Below, piece after piece: positions 46,824 to 59,386 of a stretch of DNA of 64,000 bases (positions are counted from its first letter, which is position 1; each line of letters begins with the position of its first letter). Under the pieces are notes generated by a model, which did no database searches, was not told the DNA's origin, and was given only the letters and a program-made list of their open reading frames with translations. The stretch comes from Triatoma infestans. Its lineage: Eukaryota > Arthropoda > Insecta > Hemiptera > Reduviidae. The translations under genes were made by a program, and so were the position numbers. Location: assembly GCA_011037195.1 (NCBI GenBank), contig JAAEAF010002671.1, positions 1 through 64,000 of the forward strand. The letters are read 5' to 3'.

Positions 46824-47527
46824 TCAAATATAATTAGTACATGAAGTATAGAGAAAATCATTGCTGAACACCTGCTACATTCAAATAATTTCACCTGTGC
46901 CGACTATATGGCCAGCCTATCCGCTAATAATATCATATCACATCTCCATCTTCTTTCCCATCTCAACATCCTCGAACCCTAGCTTCGAAAGTGGACAATC
47001 TAGGTAAATTAGCTCAAATACAAACATAACCTTCATATTAAACCGTAAAAGCCTCCCTCCTAATATTTCCACCCTATTTCCCTCCCTCCCTACCGTCACA
47101 AATGTTCATTATCTTCATATTCATCCCGACATATAACTAAATTGGAATCCCACGTACCCGAGTAAAACGTTGTAAAAATCAATAAATGCGTGTTGGAAGC
47201 CGTTTTCGAGAAAATTGCAAAATAATGAAAAAAAATTAAGTAGCACTTCCGGTTGATAGATTTTGTCCGAAACCTTTATGTTAGTTGCGGTGGTAATTGT
47301 TTTTCGTTTTCTGAAGATCTCAAGACATGTTCCTTCTAGAGATCCTCAAAACATGATCTCCTAGTCACAAAAAAAAGAAAAAGAAAAAGAAATTTCATGT
47401 TGTCGTTAAATTCAAGACGTGTAGGCAACACTGGGTGCTATATGTCTTCCCCACATGTCAACAGACGAGTGGTATCCAGATTGCTGTCGATCAAACATTA
47501 CGTGTTTAAGTTCCCATACTAAGTATC
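46824..47527. other. No gene; forward R1 scrap at 47200-47345
   Basis: GTAGCACTTCCGGTTGATAG near 47240 marks a short R1 fragment. Nothing else is supported. Confidence 0.4.
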
Positions 47528-47935
47528 CTATCTTTGTGTGTCTGTCTGTGTGTGAGTATGTAATTTCGGTCTAACCACAACAGTAATCTCCTTCCAACCA
47601 CTGGGCTCAAAAATCCTCCTACTTCTCCGGCTCCCACGCGGCAGCTCCTCCCCTAACGCACCAAAATTGTCTTCTCCATTACATTTTTCATCGTCGTCTC
47701 TTCTCCCTACTCGCTTTGACTCTAGGCGACGGTGTTGCATCTAATTTCTATGGCACGCACGTATTTCCAACAGTAAACATTTGTCAACTTCCCTGGCCCC
47801 TCCTTTCGGCCTGTTACAGACTGAAAATCTAACCTTCACCACATGGACTTGAACTTTGGTCTCCTCGTTTCCCCTTCCCCGCTCTCCAATAAAAGTACCG
47901 TTCACTAATTCTCTGCATTGCACCCCTTGGAGATC
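47528..47935. other. GC-richer pocket of unknown nature
   Basis: Pyrimidine-rich plus strand with several CpGs and open frames on both strands (minus includes KRVGRRDDDEKCNGEDNFGA). No splice sites, family match or repeat partner could be seen. It could be an old insert or an untranslated exon. Confidence 0.25.
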
Positions 47936-48950
47936 TATTTATTGCTTTCCATCATTAAGCATTTCTGATAGTGAACCGACGAAAAGCATGAAATACTACT
48001 CTACCCACCTTGGCAAAGCAAGGGACTTTACCCAACTTTTAGCACTTGTACTGAATACAAATCAACCGCTGAGAGACAACTGTACAAGTGGATTTTTTTT
48101 TAAAGAACACTGATTCACATGAAGGTACACCCTATCCATTTAAGGACTTAAACATTTCAACACCTTCTGTACGCCCATAATAATTCCGATTCCATCAACT
48201 TAATTGGAAGCAAAAATTACTTCTCTCCTATTGAGTATACGGTTTAGTCCGCGATGCTGGATAACTCTGTCACAGCATACTTGTTTTTAATAATTCCCTT
48301 AGGTTTGGACAGTGGGATTTTACACTACCTTCAGAAAATGCTATTCTTCTTATCACACACACACACACACACATACACACACACACATATTGTAACAGCG
48401 GTAAGAGAATATATTAAATCTATTGTGAAGTTAAAAATATATTTTCTGCTCTGTTAATTCTAAATTGGAAAGGTATATTACATACAATGCCACTTTTATT
48501 ATAATTTTAATAATTATTATTATTATTCAGATTCCAGCTAAATAGCTAATATATGCATATAACATTGTGATGGTGAAACACTTCCGGTCGGATGGAAAGA
48601 AACACGGCGTTCGAGAGTTCAAAGAAAGAAGTAAATAAAAGATGTTTCAGCCTGGAAGACTTTAATAGCCTCAAATAATAAATCTTTTCTAAATATGTAG
48701 CAAACAAAGTAACAATTAAAATGTTAAATTATAAAGAATTGTAATTTTATAATATATATGTAAGTATAACAATGTTATTGTTGAGAAATGTTTTCTATAA
48801 CGATGCTAATTATATAAACAAATTAGGAATCCAGTTGTATTTTGTTATTGTGACTTGGAAGTTGAGAGTTATTGTTAACAGTTAAATTATAACTTAATTG
48901 AGCATACTAATTTAGAATGTCTTTTGTTTTAATTTTAATAAAAAAAAAAA
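47936..48950. other. No gene; CA microsatellite at 48356-48390
   Basis: A CA run with one TA interruption at about 48356-48390. The rest is AT-rich. Confidence 0.45.
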
Positions 48951-49545
48951 TCTGGTGTGAAACACTCACACAGCACTCTCTGACTGTTCCCAGTAAAGTT
49001 TAAGGTTAAACCTAATGCAGATAAATTCCACGTAATCCCGTCAAAATCAATTTCTCCAGAATAAAAAAATAAATACAAATGATAGGTTTAATATCTGTGC
49101 AAGCTGGAGTCTGTGGCGAAAATAATTCTGGAAAAGCTCTGAAACCTATTCTGTTAAACCTCACTTCCTGTTACCTGCCGCATTAAAGTTTTATACGTGT
49201 TAGTATGCGTACAGTTTTACCGAAGTAACATTGTTTTTTTTTTTTTAGGGAGAAACTGCAAGAAAACGTTGCAGTTTCCCCCAACAACCTTCCAAAACAT
49301 CAAGGAAAAAATCTGTAGAATAAATTTTCGACAAGATCGTGAAAAAAAAAAAAATTAACGAAGAAATTGATATTCAGCAAATATCGCATTTCCGGTAGAG
49401 TAAAATTTTGACCAAAACCCCGTGTGTCAATTTTTGCAAGTATCTAAATGGAACATCAAGTTTTGGGCTTTCTGCAATTATTATTATTTTTTTTTTTTTG
49501 TATTGAGATATTTTGTCCACACAAAAAAAAAGTTCATTTTCTAAA
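48951..49545 (+). repeat. R1 copy, forward
   Basis: Starts TCTGGTGTGAAACACTCACA directly after an A-run. It passes two cassette-like units and stops near CATTTTGAGG, where an oppositely oriented copy starts without spacer. Confidence 0.75.
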
Positions 49546-50367
49546 ATCCATTTTGAGGAAGTATCGAGTTTTCACAAGAAATACATGTATTTAGGAAATA
49601 AGCATTTTTCACGTTTTGGTTTCAGGTTCCCTGCATCCAAAAAAAGTGGTTTTTACAAAATGATCTATATGTGTGTGTCTATGTTTAGATGAATATGCAT
49701 AGCTTAAAAACGAAAAATCATCGCAGAAAGTTCAAACTTGATGGGTATCACCATGGGATCAGACATCAACTTCTTACCTTTCCAATTCCTCAACCGGTTT
49801 AATCACTTTACCCGGATTTTCAGTTTTTGCGATTTTCTCAACAACAGCTTCAACGATTTTCTTTAAACTTGGAATATTAATTATCCATAAAAAGATCTAC
49901 AACTTTTATTTATAACATTTCTCTGGGAAAATTCATTTAAGGGAATTTTTTGGAGAAAGGTAAGGGATTATGTTTTTGTATAAAGTGCTGTTTTAGTTTA
50001 TTTTACAATACCAAATAATCAATATCATACAAATAATATTAACTAAAATTAAATTCTCAGTTGATAGAAAGGTTGATCGGAAGTGCGTTTTTACTGAAGT
50101 TATTTCAGTTTTCTACGACTTTTATCAATAAAAACGCTATGAATATAGAGACCTATCACTTTTCATATTTGTTTGAATCTTTTTCCGGAGAAAATTTATT
50201 TAAAGAAGTTGCCTTAAAAAGTCATTTTATTAAGTTTAGATGTTTTAATTAATGTAAAATTGAAGACAAGCAAAAATTTAGTACAAATTATAAGTTTGAA
50301 GAAACTTTGTGAATTACAATTCTGTAAACTGCAGCAAGAGAAAGTCGTGTGAGTGTTTCACGCCAGA
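49546..50367 (-). repeat. R1 copy, reverse
   Basis: Begins GAGGAAGTATCGAGTTTTCA and ends CAGCAAGAGAAAGTCGTGTG then TTTCACGCCAGA. Together with 48951-49545 it forms an uninterrupted inverted pair. Confidence 0.78.
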
Positions 50368-50392
50368 TTTTTTTTACTTTATTCGAGAGTTG

Positions 50393-50483
50393 TCAGAACA
50401 TGTATTTTTTGGTGAAAATACAATTACGAAATGTTTGGAACGATCGAAAAACGATTCTCTTAAAGCAATAAGAGAGAAAGTAA
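50393..50483 (+). repeat. R1 3' end scrap, forward
   Basis: CAGAACATGTATTTTTTGGT, AACGATCGAAAAACGATTCT and AATAAGAGAGAAAGTAAA correspond to the 3' terminal block. Confidence 0.55.
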
Positions 50484-51816
50484 ATATAATACAAAACAAA
50501 ACGATCATCTTTTCGTCTGGCAAAATCAGCTGTTTCAGTTTTAACAATGTCACTAAGGACGTATTTAGTTATCTGAGTGGCCATAGGTAAATATTTATTT
50601 TAGCAATAAATGGTAATGTGATAAAAATGTGAGAAATATTTTTGTATGTTTTTGTAGTTTTGTATGTCCCATTAACTTGTTTTTTAACTTTTGAAATAAT
50701 TACATTTTGACGGTATAAATACTTTATCTAGGTAAATATAACTTTTTTTATTTTGTTTTGTGAACACTTTTATTTTTTACTTTTAAAATTGTAGCGTCAA
50801 TTTTATTGGCGCCTAGTTTTCAAAAAGAAAAAGAAGAAAATTAGATAATAGTATAGTTTGAGGGACAGAAACTGCTTAAATAACTGGCTTTGTGCCAAAG
50901 TTACTGGTTACAATTTAAAGAATTAAAAAGAACGTACAGTGTGCCAGGATTTATTACCATTTAAACATAGACTTAAATTATATCATTGGTTAGGATCCAG
51001 TGGAAATAGAGGGCCCATCCATACAAGGTAGTAGATGTATACGTAGGTCTGAGTGTGTGGGTGTGTGTGAGCTTTGGGATGTGCGGCTGTTCTGCTGGTG
51101 CACTGTATATTACCCAAGGACTTCCTTGACCGCTATTGAAGTCGTCTATCTCTCTCACTCTTTCTCTTTCTTCCACCTCTCTCTCACCCCCCTGCTCTCA
51201 CACATACACAGTTTCTGCCCTGTATCTCCTTTAATAATACATACAAACGAAAAACTCTGGGAGAATATTCACAGAGACTTTGTGTGTGTGTATGTTTGTG
51301 TGTATTAAACGTGTGATATACGTCCCTGTAATAACCGGGGGCGTGCTATATACTTAACAGGACTTAGTATACGTCCGTCCCAGGACTCCCAGAACACTTG
51401 ACTCAGCTATATTCCTTCTGTGATCAGTGTTTTTTGTTTTGTTATTCGAACTAAATGTTCTATTGCCTAGTGTTCTTGTTCTGTTTTTTTTTTCTACTTC
51501 TTCTGTGAAGAAATTTCACGTAAATTACTCTCCACAAAAATCTGTCGCTAATTTTAAATCGTCAGAATATTTCGTTTTATTTCCTATTTTAACTGCAGTC
51601 GTTATGGCAGCAATATATATATATTATACAATCAGATATTCACGGGAAATCATGTAATAAACCGCTCACAGTTTTAGTATCTTCACTTCGGATATGTTTT
51701 CAAAACATCGTTCGAAATCTGGAATAATAGACTAGGCAAGAAAGTACCTATAAATTCTTGATAAATAGGCTGAAACCAGTGCAAAGGAAAACACTAAATA
51801 CTAAACAAATAAAAAA
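50484..51816. other. No gene seen; simple sequence
   Basis: Contains CT-rich and TG-rich simple sequence (about 51148-51190, 51050-51070, 51283-51303). No exon is supported. Confidence 0.4.
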
Positions 51817-52495
51817 CCTGGTGTGAAACACTCACATGACTTTCTCTTATTCTAATTAATACAATGTTAATTGGGCTGGCCATAGAAAGATTAGTGGAGG
51901 TTTTACTTGTATATCTGAGCGATTTTATGTGGAGCGCTCTATGTCAAAACGAACATAGCTTGTAATTAAATTTAAACAGACCTCCAATACTCTAATACTA
52001 AAATCAATTTCTTTCAGAAAAATGTTCCAATTAAAAGTGATACGTTTCTATCCTAAGTAGCGAGCATTACAAGTTTCCAAAAACTCAATGAAACTTGTTA
52101 TATACAGTCGTACTTTCAGTTAACCGATTTTCTTCAAATTTGGAATTCTATCAATGCCTTTAAGGTGGATTAATATTTTGCAGGTGATACAACCATATAT
52201 TATAACTGAAATGGTTCTTTAGTGGAAAGCATAACGTTACTATTCTTCCAGAACCTTCCACAATCACTTTTCCCGGGGAAAAATGTTTCAAATTTCTTGT
52301 ATGACCGCTTCCAAAGAAAAATCGTTGGAGCTGTTTTCAAGAAATTCACAAAATATTGAAATAGATTTCGGCCGAAATGTTCGTGGCCGATGCGGTGATA
52401 CGCGTCAGAGCTTGTATTTCCGGTGGAAACCAAATTTAGAAAATCTGACACGATCGCAATACTTCCTGTTTCTGCCCTTTCGTGAAAGTGAAAAA
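51817..52495 (+). repeat. R1 copy, full length, short form, forward
   Basis: The 5' end is CCTGGTGTGAAACACTCACA then GACTTTCTCTTATTCTAATT. The CAGTTAACCGATTTTCTTCA cassette start lies at about 52119. The 3' end is CACGATCGCAATACTTCCTG with a reduced hairpin ending GTGAAAGTGAAAA. About 680 bp. Confidence 0.8.
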
Positions 52496-53344
52496 AAGAC
52501 AGTAAAATGAGGCCTAAAAATAATCAAATAACTACAAAAATCATAAGCACCAAGTTTTTACTGGAGATTAAACCTAATTTAATTAGGGCCTTAAAATAAA
52601 GAAGTAACAAATCAGAACATTGTATTCAAAGAGGATGAAACGACCGCATGGTCTATTTAGTGAATAGTTTGGCGCCACTATTATTATAATAGTGGTTAAA
52701 AAAATGAAATGGACCAATAAAGTGATATAGTGAAAATTTGTTAGATACGCCAGGATAAACTTTTATAGAAAATATAAGCTGATTAGATTGGTGGGTTTTA
52801 TTTGGCGGCTGAACAAAAAATCATTCAGATTTTTTGGCACGGAAAAAAAATCTATGTGCTGACCAATTTAAATTAATATGGTAATTAAAAATAGGAACTA
52901 TATTTTGTTTGTGGGTATGTGCGTATATGACTTAATAATTGCTTCTAATTCCATCTATTAATTAGGATACTAGAGTTATTGCGAGCCGCCACATATATAT
53001 ATATATATATATACATGTATTCACAGTGTGAAACTACTTTTAAGATTTTTTATTATTTTAATGGTTCGCGAGTCTATTATCTATTATAACAGTTTGTAGA
53101 TTGTGTATGTACGCTTTATTACTCTAAATACGTGTAGACAGAGAAGGAGATACAGGATGAGATTAAGTATATATGTATATATATATCATATATATGTGTG
53201 TACAGCTATTAAAAATTAATTTGCATTCTGTTAATACATCATCACCCATACTGAAGTAATTAAGTGAAGTGCGTTTAATTGGCCTAGCGTTCTTTTCTTT
53301 TAACCAATTATGGTTTTTAGCTTTGATTGTTTTTTATTTTCTTC
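52496..53344. other. No gene; TA microsatellites
   Basis: TA runs at about 52991-53012 and 53168-53196 in AT-rich sequence. Confidence 0.45.
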
Positions 53345-53650
53345 CATGCAACCAAGTTTCGATTGTTCATTTCTCGCACGACTTTCTCAACTTTAAACTG
53401 ATAATTTGTTTCTTCAAATCTGAAAATTTTTACATCACATTTAATTCCATTCTTTTATTATAAATATAATGAAACCGTAGGTTACATTAAATGTCAGTTA
53501 GTAAATATTGTTGTTGTTTCCCCACTCAGCGGACCTCAACCCCCACTCATTTAAAAATGATTTTCCTGGAAAAATATTTCAAAAATAAACATCTGTTGTG
53601 ATTTGTGTGGAAGTTGTAACCAGAAATGTACAAAATTAATTATATTTAAA
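53345..53650 (+). repeat. R1 fragment, forward
   Basis: TCTCGCACGACTTTCTCAAC near the start and TTTTCCTGGAAAAATATTTC further in are diverged R1 phrases. Confidence 0.4.
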
Positions 53651-53927
53651 AAAATTGGAAGTTGTTATTTAATAGATAGTGTGCATGGCACTACTTTCGT
53701 AAGAGAATATTTATTTAAATGCAAAAAATAATAAGTCTGAACTTCGAGCACCAGTAGTATGCAAAATGTATTTAAAGTTAGTATATATAAGTAAAGACAC
53801 GTTACCGGGAGGTATCTCTCTCTTTTAGGAATTAGTGCAGGACGAATTTTCGTGTTTTACCGTCAAAGAATTCCTCAATTCATACAAATGTACATATTAT
53901 TTACTTTTTTTTAATTTAAGGAGCTTT

Positions 53928-54045
53928 CTCAGTGAAATGCCAGCCTCCGGACAATGTTCTCTCGCTACAGACAACACTGTTCACCACCGAACAGTGAGCT
54001 GTAGAGGATCCTAGGAAGAAAAAAATCTAAGGGGTAAGCCCTGGA
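53928..54045 (-). mobile_element. Truncated SINE, minus strand (same family as 63194-63449)
   Basis: Read on the minus strand it runs AGTCCAGGGCTTACCC, CTTAGATTTTTTTCTTCC, the body, and GAGAAAGCTCC. The last part of the tRNA head is retained. The body hairpin CACTGTTC...GAACAGTG (53975-53996) carries a compensatory pair change relative to the 63194 copy. Confidence 0.75.
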
Positions 54046-54289
54046 CTATATGCTAGCTAATACTTTTGCAAACTTTCATTTAGATAAAAATAAATGTATT
54101 GCAAATAGTCGTACTTTCTGTTTTCTTCCCTGCCTCTTATTTATGTTAATGATTTATATATGGGCTCAGACCTACAATTAATAATCTATGAATCCCCCCG
54201 CCGCACTCTGAGCTTGCTGAAAGGTGGAATTTTCATTTTTTTTCGTAACAGATATTCGGCGACAGCTTGATGACTACCTATCTGGCCCC

Positions 54290-54650
54290 CAACTTTGGTT
54301 ACAAAGTTTAAAGAAAATCGTTGAAGCCGTTTCCAAAAAAATCATGAAAAACTTAAAAAACAACATTCTGATAATCACAACTTCGGTTGATGGATTTTTG
54401 TCTGAAATCCTGGTGTCTGATATGGTGATTAGTACAGATACGGAATACTAAGTTTATGCTTCTTACGACTTTTCCTTTTTGAGATATTCTATTTACTTAT
54501 ACACAGACACAAACATTCAGCCCATGCGCTAAAACATTTTTTTTTATTCAGAGGACCCCAAAACATGTATTTCTGGTGAAAATCTCAATATTTCTCGATT
54601 GCAATACTTTCTCTCACTAGGCGGACTAGCAGTAACAGAAAGTGAAAAGC
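54290..54650 (+). repeat. R1 3' part, forward
   Basis: AAAGAAAATCGTTGAAGCCG, AACTTCGGTTGATGGATTTT, then CAATACTTTCTCTCACTAGG and GCAGTAACAGAAAGTGAAAA at the 3' terminus. Confidence 0.7.
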
Positions 54651-55384
54651 AAGATCATTTTTTAAACATACATTTGTACTGTTTCTTAGTGGTTTTGCGC
54701 AAAGTGAGAGAACAATTGTTTTATAAAAAGAATATTATAAGATTAGATACACTTTAATATTTAAGAATTGTCACGTTACAAATAAATTGATACAAATTGA
54801 AACTAATAGATCGTCGCCGTGTAAAGAAATAATAAAAAACTTTTCAACAGTTGAGAGATGTTCACTACGGATGGGCATAGTACAGAGCCAGAACAAAGAA
54901 TGGACCAAGAAATCCGTGAATTTGTCCATTAGAAACTCTGGATAAAGGGCAAAAAATATATTAGAATAATTGTAGATTTGTCTGGCAGTTCGTAACGATT
55001 AGTTTGTTCCTTTTTTTTTTACGTGAAAAACTGTTGATTAGAATTTCAGGAAACTTGTTTTTAGCTAATTATCTGATTTACTCGTAGCTATAAAGAGGTG
55101 TAATTTAGGCTAGGAAATAGTGTAGCTCCGTAACTTAATTGTGAAACCTGTGGACGGAGTTAAATGACATAGCTATTGGTAAGCTTTTGCAATGGGCGGA
55201 GCTTAACAGCCGATTTGGTGGCACAACTAAGTTGCCGAGCTCTAATATTTATGTAAGAAGGGAACGTAGCAAATAACTATGTACAAGGCATCAGCTGTTA
55301 TCCATTCAGCAGGGCGGAAGAACTATATAGAAGTGATGGATTTATACAAGAAAATTCATAAACTATTTTAGTAACAAGAATTTT
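54651..55384. other. No gene seen
   Basis: AT-rich, with a slightly GC-richer stretch at 55090-55330 of unknown nature. Confidence 0.4.
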
Positions 55385-55545
55385 GGTTGTGGTAGTTGGT
55401 TCTGCAGAGCTGGAAAGCATCAGAGACATTTTCCGTGGTAGCCTGCTTCATTTTGTGGTCATCGACCGGTTTCGGGCGTTCGCCCATCTTCAGGATCAGA
55501 CAGTGTGATAACACAGACTTGCACAGAGCAAATTCAGTTTAAGGA
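55385..55545 (-). mobile_element. Penelope-like terminal repeat fragment
   Basis: GTTGGTTCTGCAGAGCTGGA, AAGCATCAGAGACATTTTCC and the ACCGGTTTCGGGCGTTCGCC block align with the copy at 23010-23235. It continues into CAGACAGTGTGATAACACAG and stops near CAAATTCAGTTTAAG. The inverted second arm of the other copy is absent. No coding sequence. Confidence 0.7.
55460..55496 (-). ncRNA. Hammerhead ribozyme motif, intact core, full stem II
   Basis: Minus strand: ATC, CTGAAGA, TGGGCGAACGCCC, GAAA, CCGGTC, GATG. The core is CUGANGA with A at the tolerant position, so all required bases are present. Stem II has four G-C pairs (GGGC/GCCC) with a GAAC loop, better than the 23084 copy. Stem I is shorter (three pairs) because the upstream strand reads GATC. 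Stem III is again the self-complementary ACCGGU. Confidence 0.78.
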
Positions 55546-55744
55546 AACAAGAGTTTTTTTAGACTTGGAATTCTAGCGCCGCATTTAAGTAGCTTTACAG
55601 CAGCACTATGAAAACAGTTGCACTGAAGTGACAATTGGGGGGAAGAAAGCTAAATGTTGTAGAAATCGCCAAAATTCAAACTTTTCTGAGAGAAAGACGT
55701 TTCCATTAAAAGTGATATAGTTGGAATAAGAAATTAAAAAAAAA

Positions 55745-56427
55745 AAATACTTCGTGTCAAATTTTTGAAATAAAGGTTTCTCCGGAAATACATGTAGGTG
55801 AGAAACTCGGAGTGCGAAAGTATTCTGTATTTGTGTGAACAGATTATTTCAAAAACGAAAAATCAGAGGAAGTTCAAACTTAGTATTCCATGTGTGTACT
55901 GCAGCAGTGCTTAGCTTATCAAACATTTCAGGCAAAATCCATCAATTGAACGTGCAGTTTTATTGAATATATTTTTTTTTTTCAGTTTTTCACGACTTTC
56001 TCAAAAACGGTTCCAACACATTACTCAAACTTGGCATTACTACCTACACACCACACACATCCACACACACCACACACACACACCCACACAATATTATATA
56101 ATATAATATCTATAATAATCACTGGTCACTTTATTTGAAACATTTTGCTGAGAAATTTGATTTTTCTTTTTGCACGGATTTTGGGGGAACAGTAGCGTTT
56201 AGCTTTCCGCAAAAGTGTTACAATGTATGGTGCTGCCACCTATCAACATAAATTAGAAGCATTGCTAGAATTCTAAATTTGAAGAGAAAAATCGGTTCCG
56301 CAATGTGACATTGCACAATTAGTTATTGAGATTTGTCGATATTTTTTCGTAAACGACTGTACAGTTTTTCTTTAAATTTGGAATCCTTTAAACATGCTAA
56401 TGAGTCACATGAATATTTCAGACCAGA
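55745..56427 (-). repeat. R1 copy, reverse
   Basis: CGTGTCAAATTTTTGAAATA and GGTTTCTCCGGAAATACATG mark the 3' end in reverse, though the hairpin is lost. A CA/CCACA run lies at 56045-56090. The 5' end is worn to CATGAATATTTCAGACCAGA. Confidence 0.65.
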
Positions 56428-57599
56428 TTGTATATTATCGTAAGTAAGTGATTCGAAGTTATTGTGGTATAAACAGACAGAATGACAAACATGTTTACAA
56501 AGCATTTTGTTATTGTTTTCTTTCTGAATATCTTTATTTTATAAAAATAATAAAAACAAAAAAATACTTTTTTTTTGACCAAAATATAAATAAAAACGAA
56601 AAGAATTAAATAAAACTATTGTAAAAGTGAAGATGAAGTTGAAAATAAAAACAAAAAAGGTAAAAAAAAAAACAAGTCCTTAAAAAAAAGGAAACCAAAC
56701 ATTATCGGATAATTGTATATTCATGGGGTGGGGGGTTCACAAGGAAACCACACATAGTCTTTAACAAATTAGTTCTATTTCATTATACTATTTAACAAAA
56801 CTATAGTAAAAAGATGTTTGGTAAAGAAAAATAAAGAAAGGAAAGAGGAATATTAAATAGGCGTTATTTTTTTTGTTTTAATTTAAGGGATAACCATTGT
56901 CCCTTCCGGTTCGTGTGCAAGTGTATATGTGTATACGTGTGTGTGTGTCTGTACTACACACAGGTACAGTGCAGCTGGCTATCAAAAACCGGACCTAACC
57001 TATCTAACCATATGTTGTAACCAGCGTGATAACCTTTAAGTGAGTGAAAAAGAAAGAGTGAGAGAAACGAAAAAACTATGAAAACTTGAATATTTTAATT
57101 CATTTATTGTTGTTATGGTTACGTGCTAATGTATGATTTTTTTTTTTTTATGGTTACCTCAAATGGTAACCACAAATCAGTTATAATAAATATTTCTATT
57201 TTATTATAAAAAAAAAATACTACACTTGTTTTTGGATTTCTGTGCTTTTTGTATAGATTTTATTTTTTTTTTTTTTCAGTTTTTTATTGTATTCAAATTA
57301 GAATATGTTGGTCAAAAAATGCTTTTTATAATTCGAACACAGACTGACAGACAGACTTAAGTATCTTTAACCTTTTTTTAAAGGAATTTTTTTCAATAAA
57401 CCATGTTTTTATTATTTCTTTGTGTGATAACAATAGACATTAGAGCACTTAATGTTTTTTTTAATTTTATTTAGACTAGGTTTTCTTTTTTTCTGCACGT
57501 ACATTGTTCAGTATTACCAACTGAAACCGTCTTTTTTTTTTAAAAAAAAAAAGAATCCCACCTGTTTTCTGTTCCATTATGATTAATTTACAGGGCTGT
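56428..57599. other. No gene seen
   Basis: Very AT-rich with A- and T-runs, a TG run near 56934-56950 and GACA-type repeats near 57340. No supported feature. Confidence 0.45.
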
Positions 57600-58350
57600 A
57601 GCAGCTCTAAATTAAATGATTCAAAACGTGTATTTCCGGTGAAAATTCAATATTGGAAATTTGACACGATCGCAATACTTCCTGTCTTAAAATCGAAATC
57701 GGTAAAAACCTGAAAACTACATCCGATCAAGCAGATTTCCTCAGGCCTGAAATTGTAGCAACATACTATCTAATATTCACTTTTACATTTTACACATGAA
57801 AGCCCCTTGCAATATTCCTGAGGGGCACTTTGTAGGGAATCCTAACATCTCTCCTGGCCCCCAGAAACCCATTAAAATCAATTTTTCCTGAAAAAAAGGT
57901 TTCAAACAAAAGTGATTAGTCCCTAAATATGTCTAACATGCAAATGAAGTTTAAATCTTTTCTTTTGTTAAATCTCATTAAGTCGCAACGTGGCCAGCAA
58001 TAAACAAGACACCACTTTCCATTAAATAGCATCTTAGAGGATCGCCTAATGTTGCTGCCCCCAACCTCCAAACACCTTCAAAGATAAAATTTTATTTGGA
58101 AAAATATTTCAAAAAATAAGTGATAAGTTGAAAAATGATAATAAACTAGGGAAAACAGTTAATTTTGGATTTTATGCGAAACCTTCGTATTAGATACAGT
58201 GGTAGTGCCTAAACGGAAAATCAACTTTGAGCAACGCTGCGATATTTGTTCAGACACACATAACATACAAACATAGAGAGAAAGAGCGAGAGAGGAGAGG
58301 GAGAAATGCACCATTCGTAAAAAATACATTTTTTTGTAAAACTGATCTAA
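57600..58350 (+). repeat. R1 fragments, forward
   Basis: A 3' block (TTTCCGGTGAAAATTCAATA, CACGATCGCAATACTTCCTG) at 57600-57692 is followed by diverged cassette sequence and a CAGACACACATAACATACAA run to about 58350. The order implies two copies or a rearrangement. Confidence 0.5.
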
Positions 58351-59240
58351 GTTACGATAGTTTATCTTTTTAATAATAATCATCTGTAATTGATTACGTA
58401 TTCATATTAATATATACTTCGTAATGTAATAAATTTCGTAGAGTTCAAAGTATGATCTTATTTTATTTTCAGTCTATTTGTTTCTTTATTTATAATTTTA
58501 TTTAATTATTTATTTGTTAATTTATAATTTTAATTAATATAATGAAATATATATATATATATACGACTATAATTCAATGGTTCATTTTATATTTAATTAA
58601 ATTGTTATAAATATACTTTTGTAATATTTAATTAGAACAAATAGACGATTGTAAAGGAACGGTGAACAAGAGCAATTAGTTTTCTGTAAGTGAATGTACA
58701 GTTCTGAGGCTATGTGTGCGCGTGGGTTTTGCGATTAAATGAATATACACGGATATAATTATTGGGTATCACATGACTTAGGGATGAAATTATTTCTTAT
58801 TATAAATCTCTATAAAAAGGGTTTGATGTAAGCCATTTTTGTGATATACCCTAACAAAATCCGTATACCTACTATTACAGACAGACAGACCGGCAGACAC
58901 AATCAAAAGACCTGGGGATGTCTTTCATATAATTATCTATATAGTTTTACTTCTTTATACCGAGATGTATATACATACCTGTAATTTTAATTAAAATTAC
59001 AGTTTTCTAGATTAATAAATACAAAATTTCAAATACGTCATAGTTATATACAAGTAAAGTAATAATTAACAATCTATTCATGTTTAATATAGACACACCC
59101 AGTTTAATTAATTACGTATATAGTGAGTATTGCGTCATCAACAGAAACTAATTAAAGTAATATTAATTTTGTTTTTAATTATTTTTCGTTTATTCTATTT
59201 AAGCAAATATTATTTTAAGAAATATACGTTTTGCTTTTTA
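58351..59240. other. No gene seen
   Basis: AT-rich, with a TA run near 58549-58562 and a GACAGACAGAC run near 58878. Confidence 0.45.
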
Positions 59241-59242
59241 TT

Positions 59243-59351
59243 ACTTTCTCTTAATCCTAGTAAGAGGAAGTATTGTAATCGTGTCGAGTTTTCACCGGAA
59301 ATATCCGTTTTGGGGTCCTCTGAGTCCAAAAAAAGTGGTTTTTAGCAAATG

Positions 59352-59386
<35 letters not shown>

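Noticed and set aside
47528..47740. A 70-codon minus-strand frame rich in Arg/Asp/Glu
   Set aside because: It begins in pyrimidine-rich sequence and ends in TG repeats. No splice sites or similarity could be recognised.
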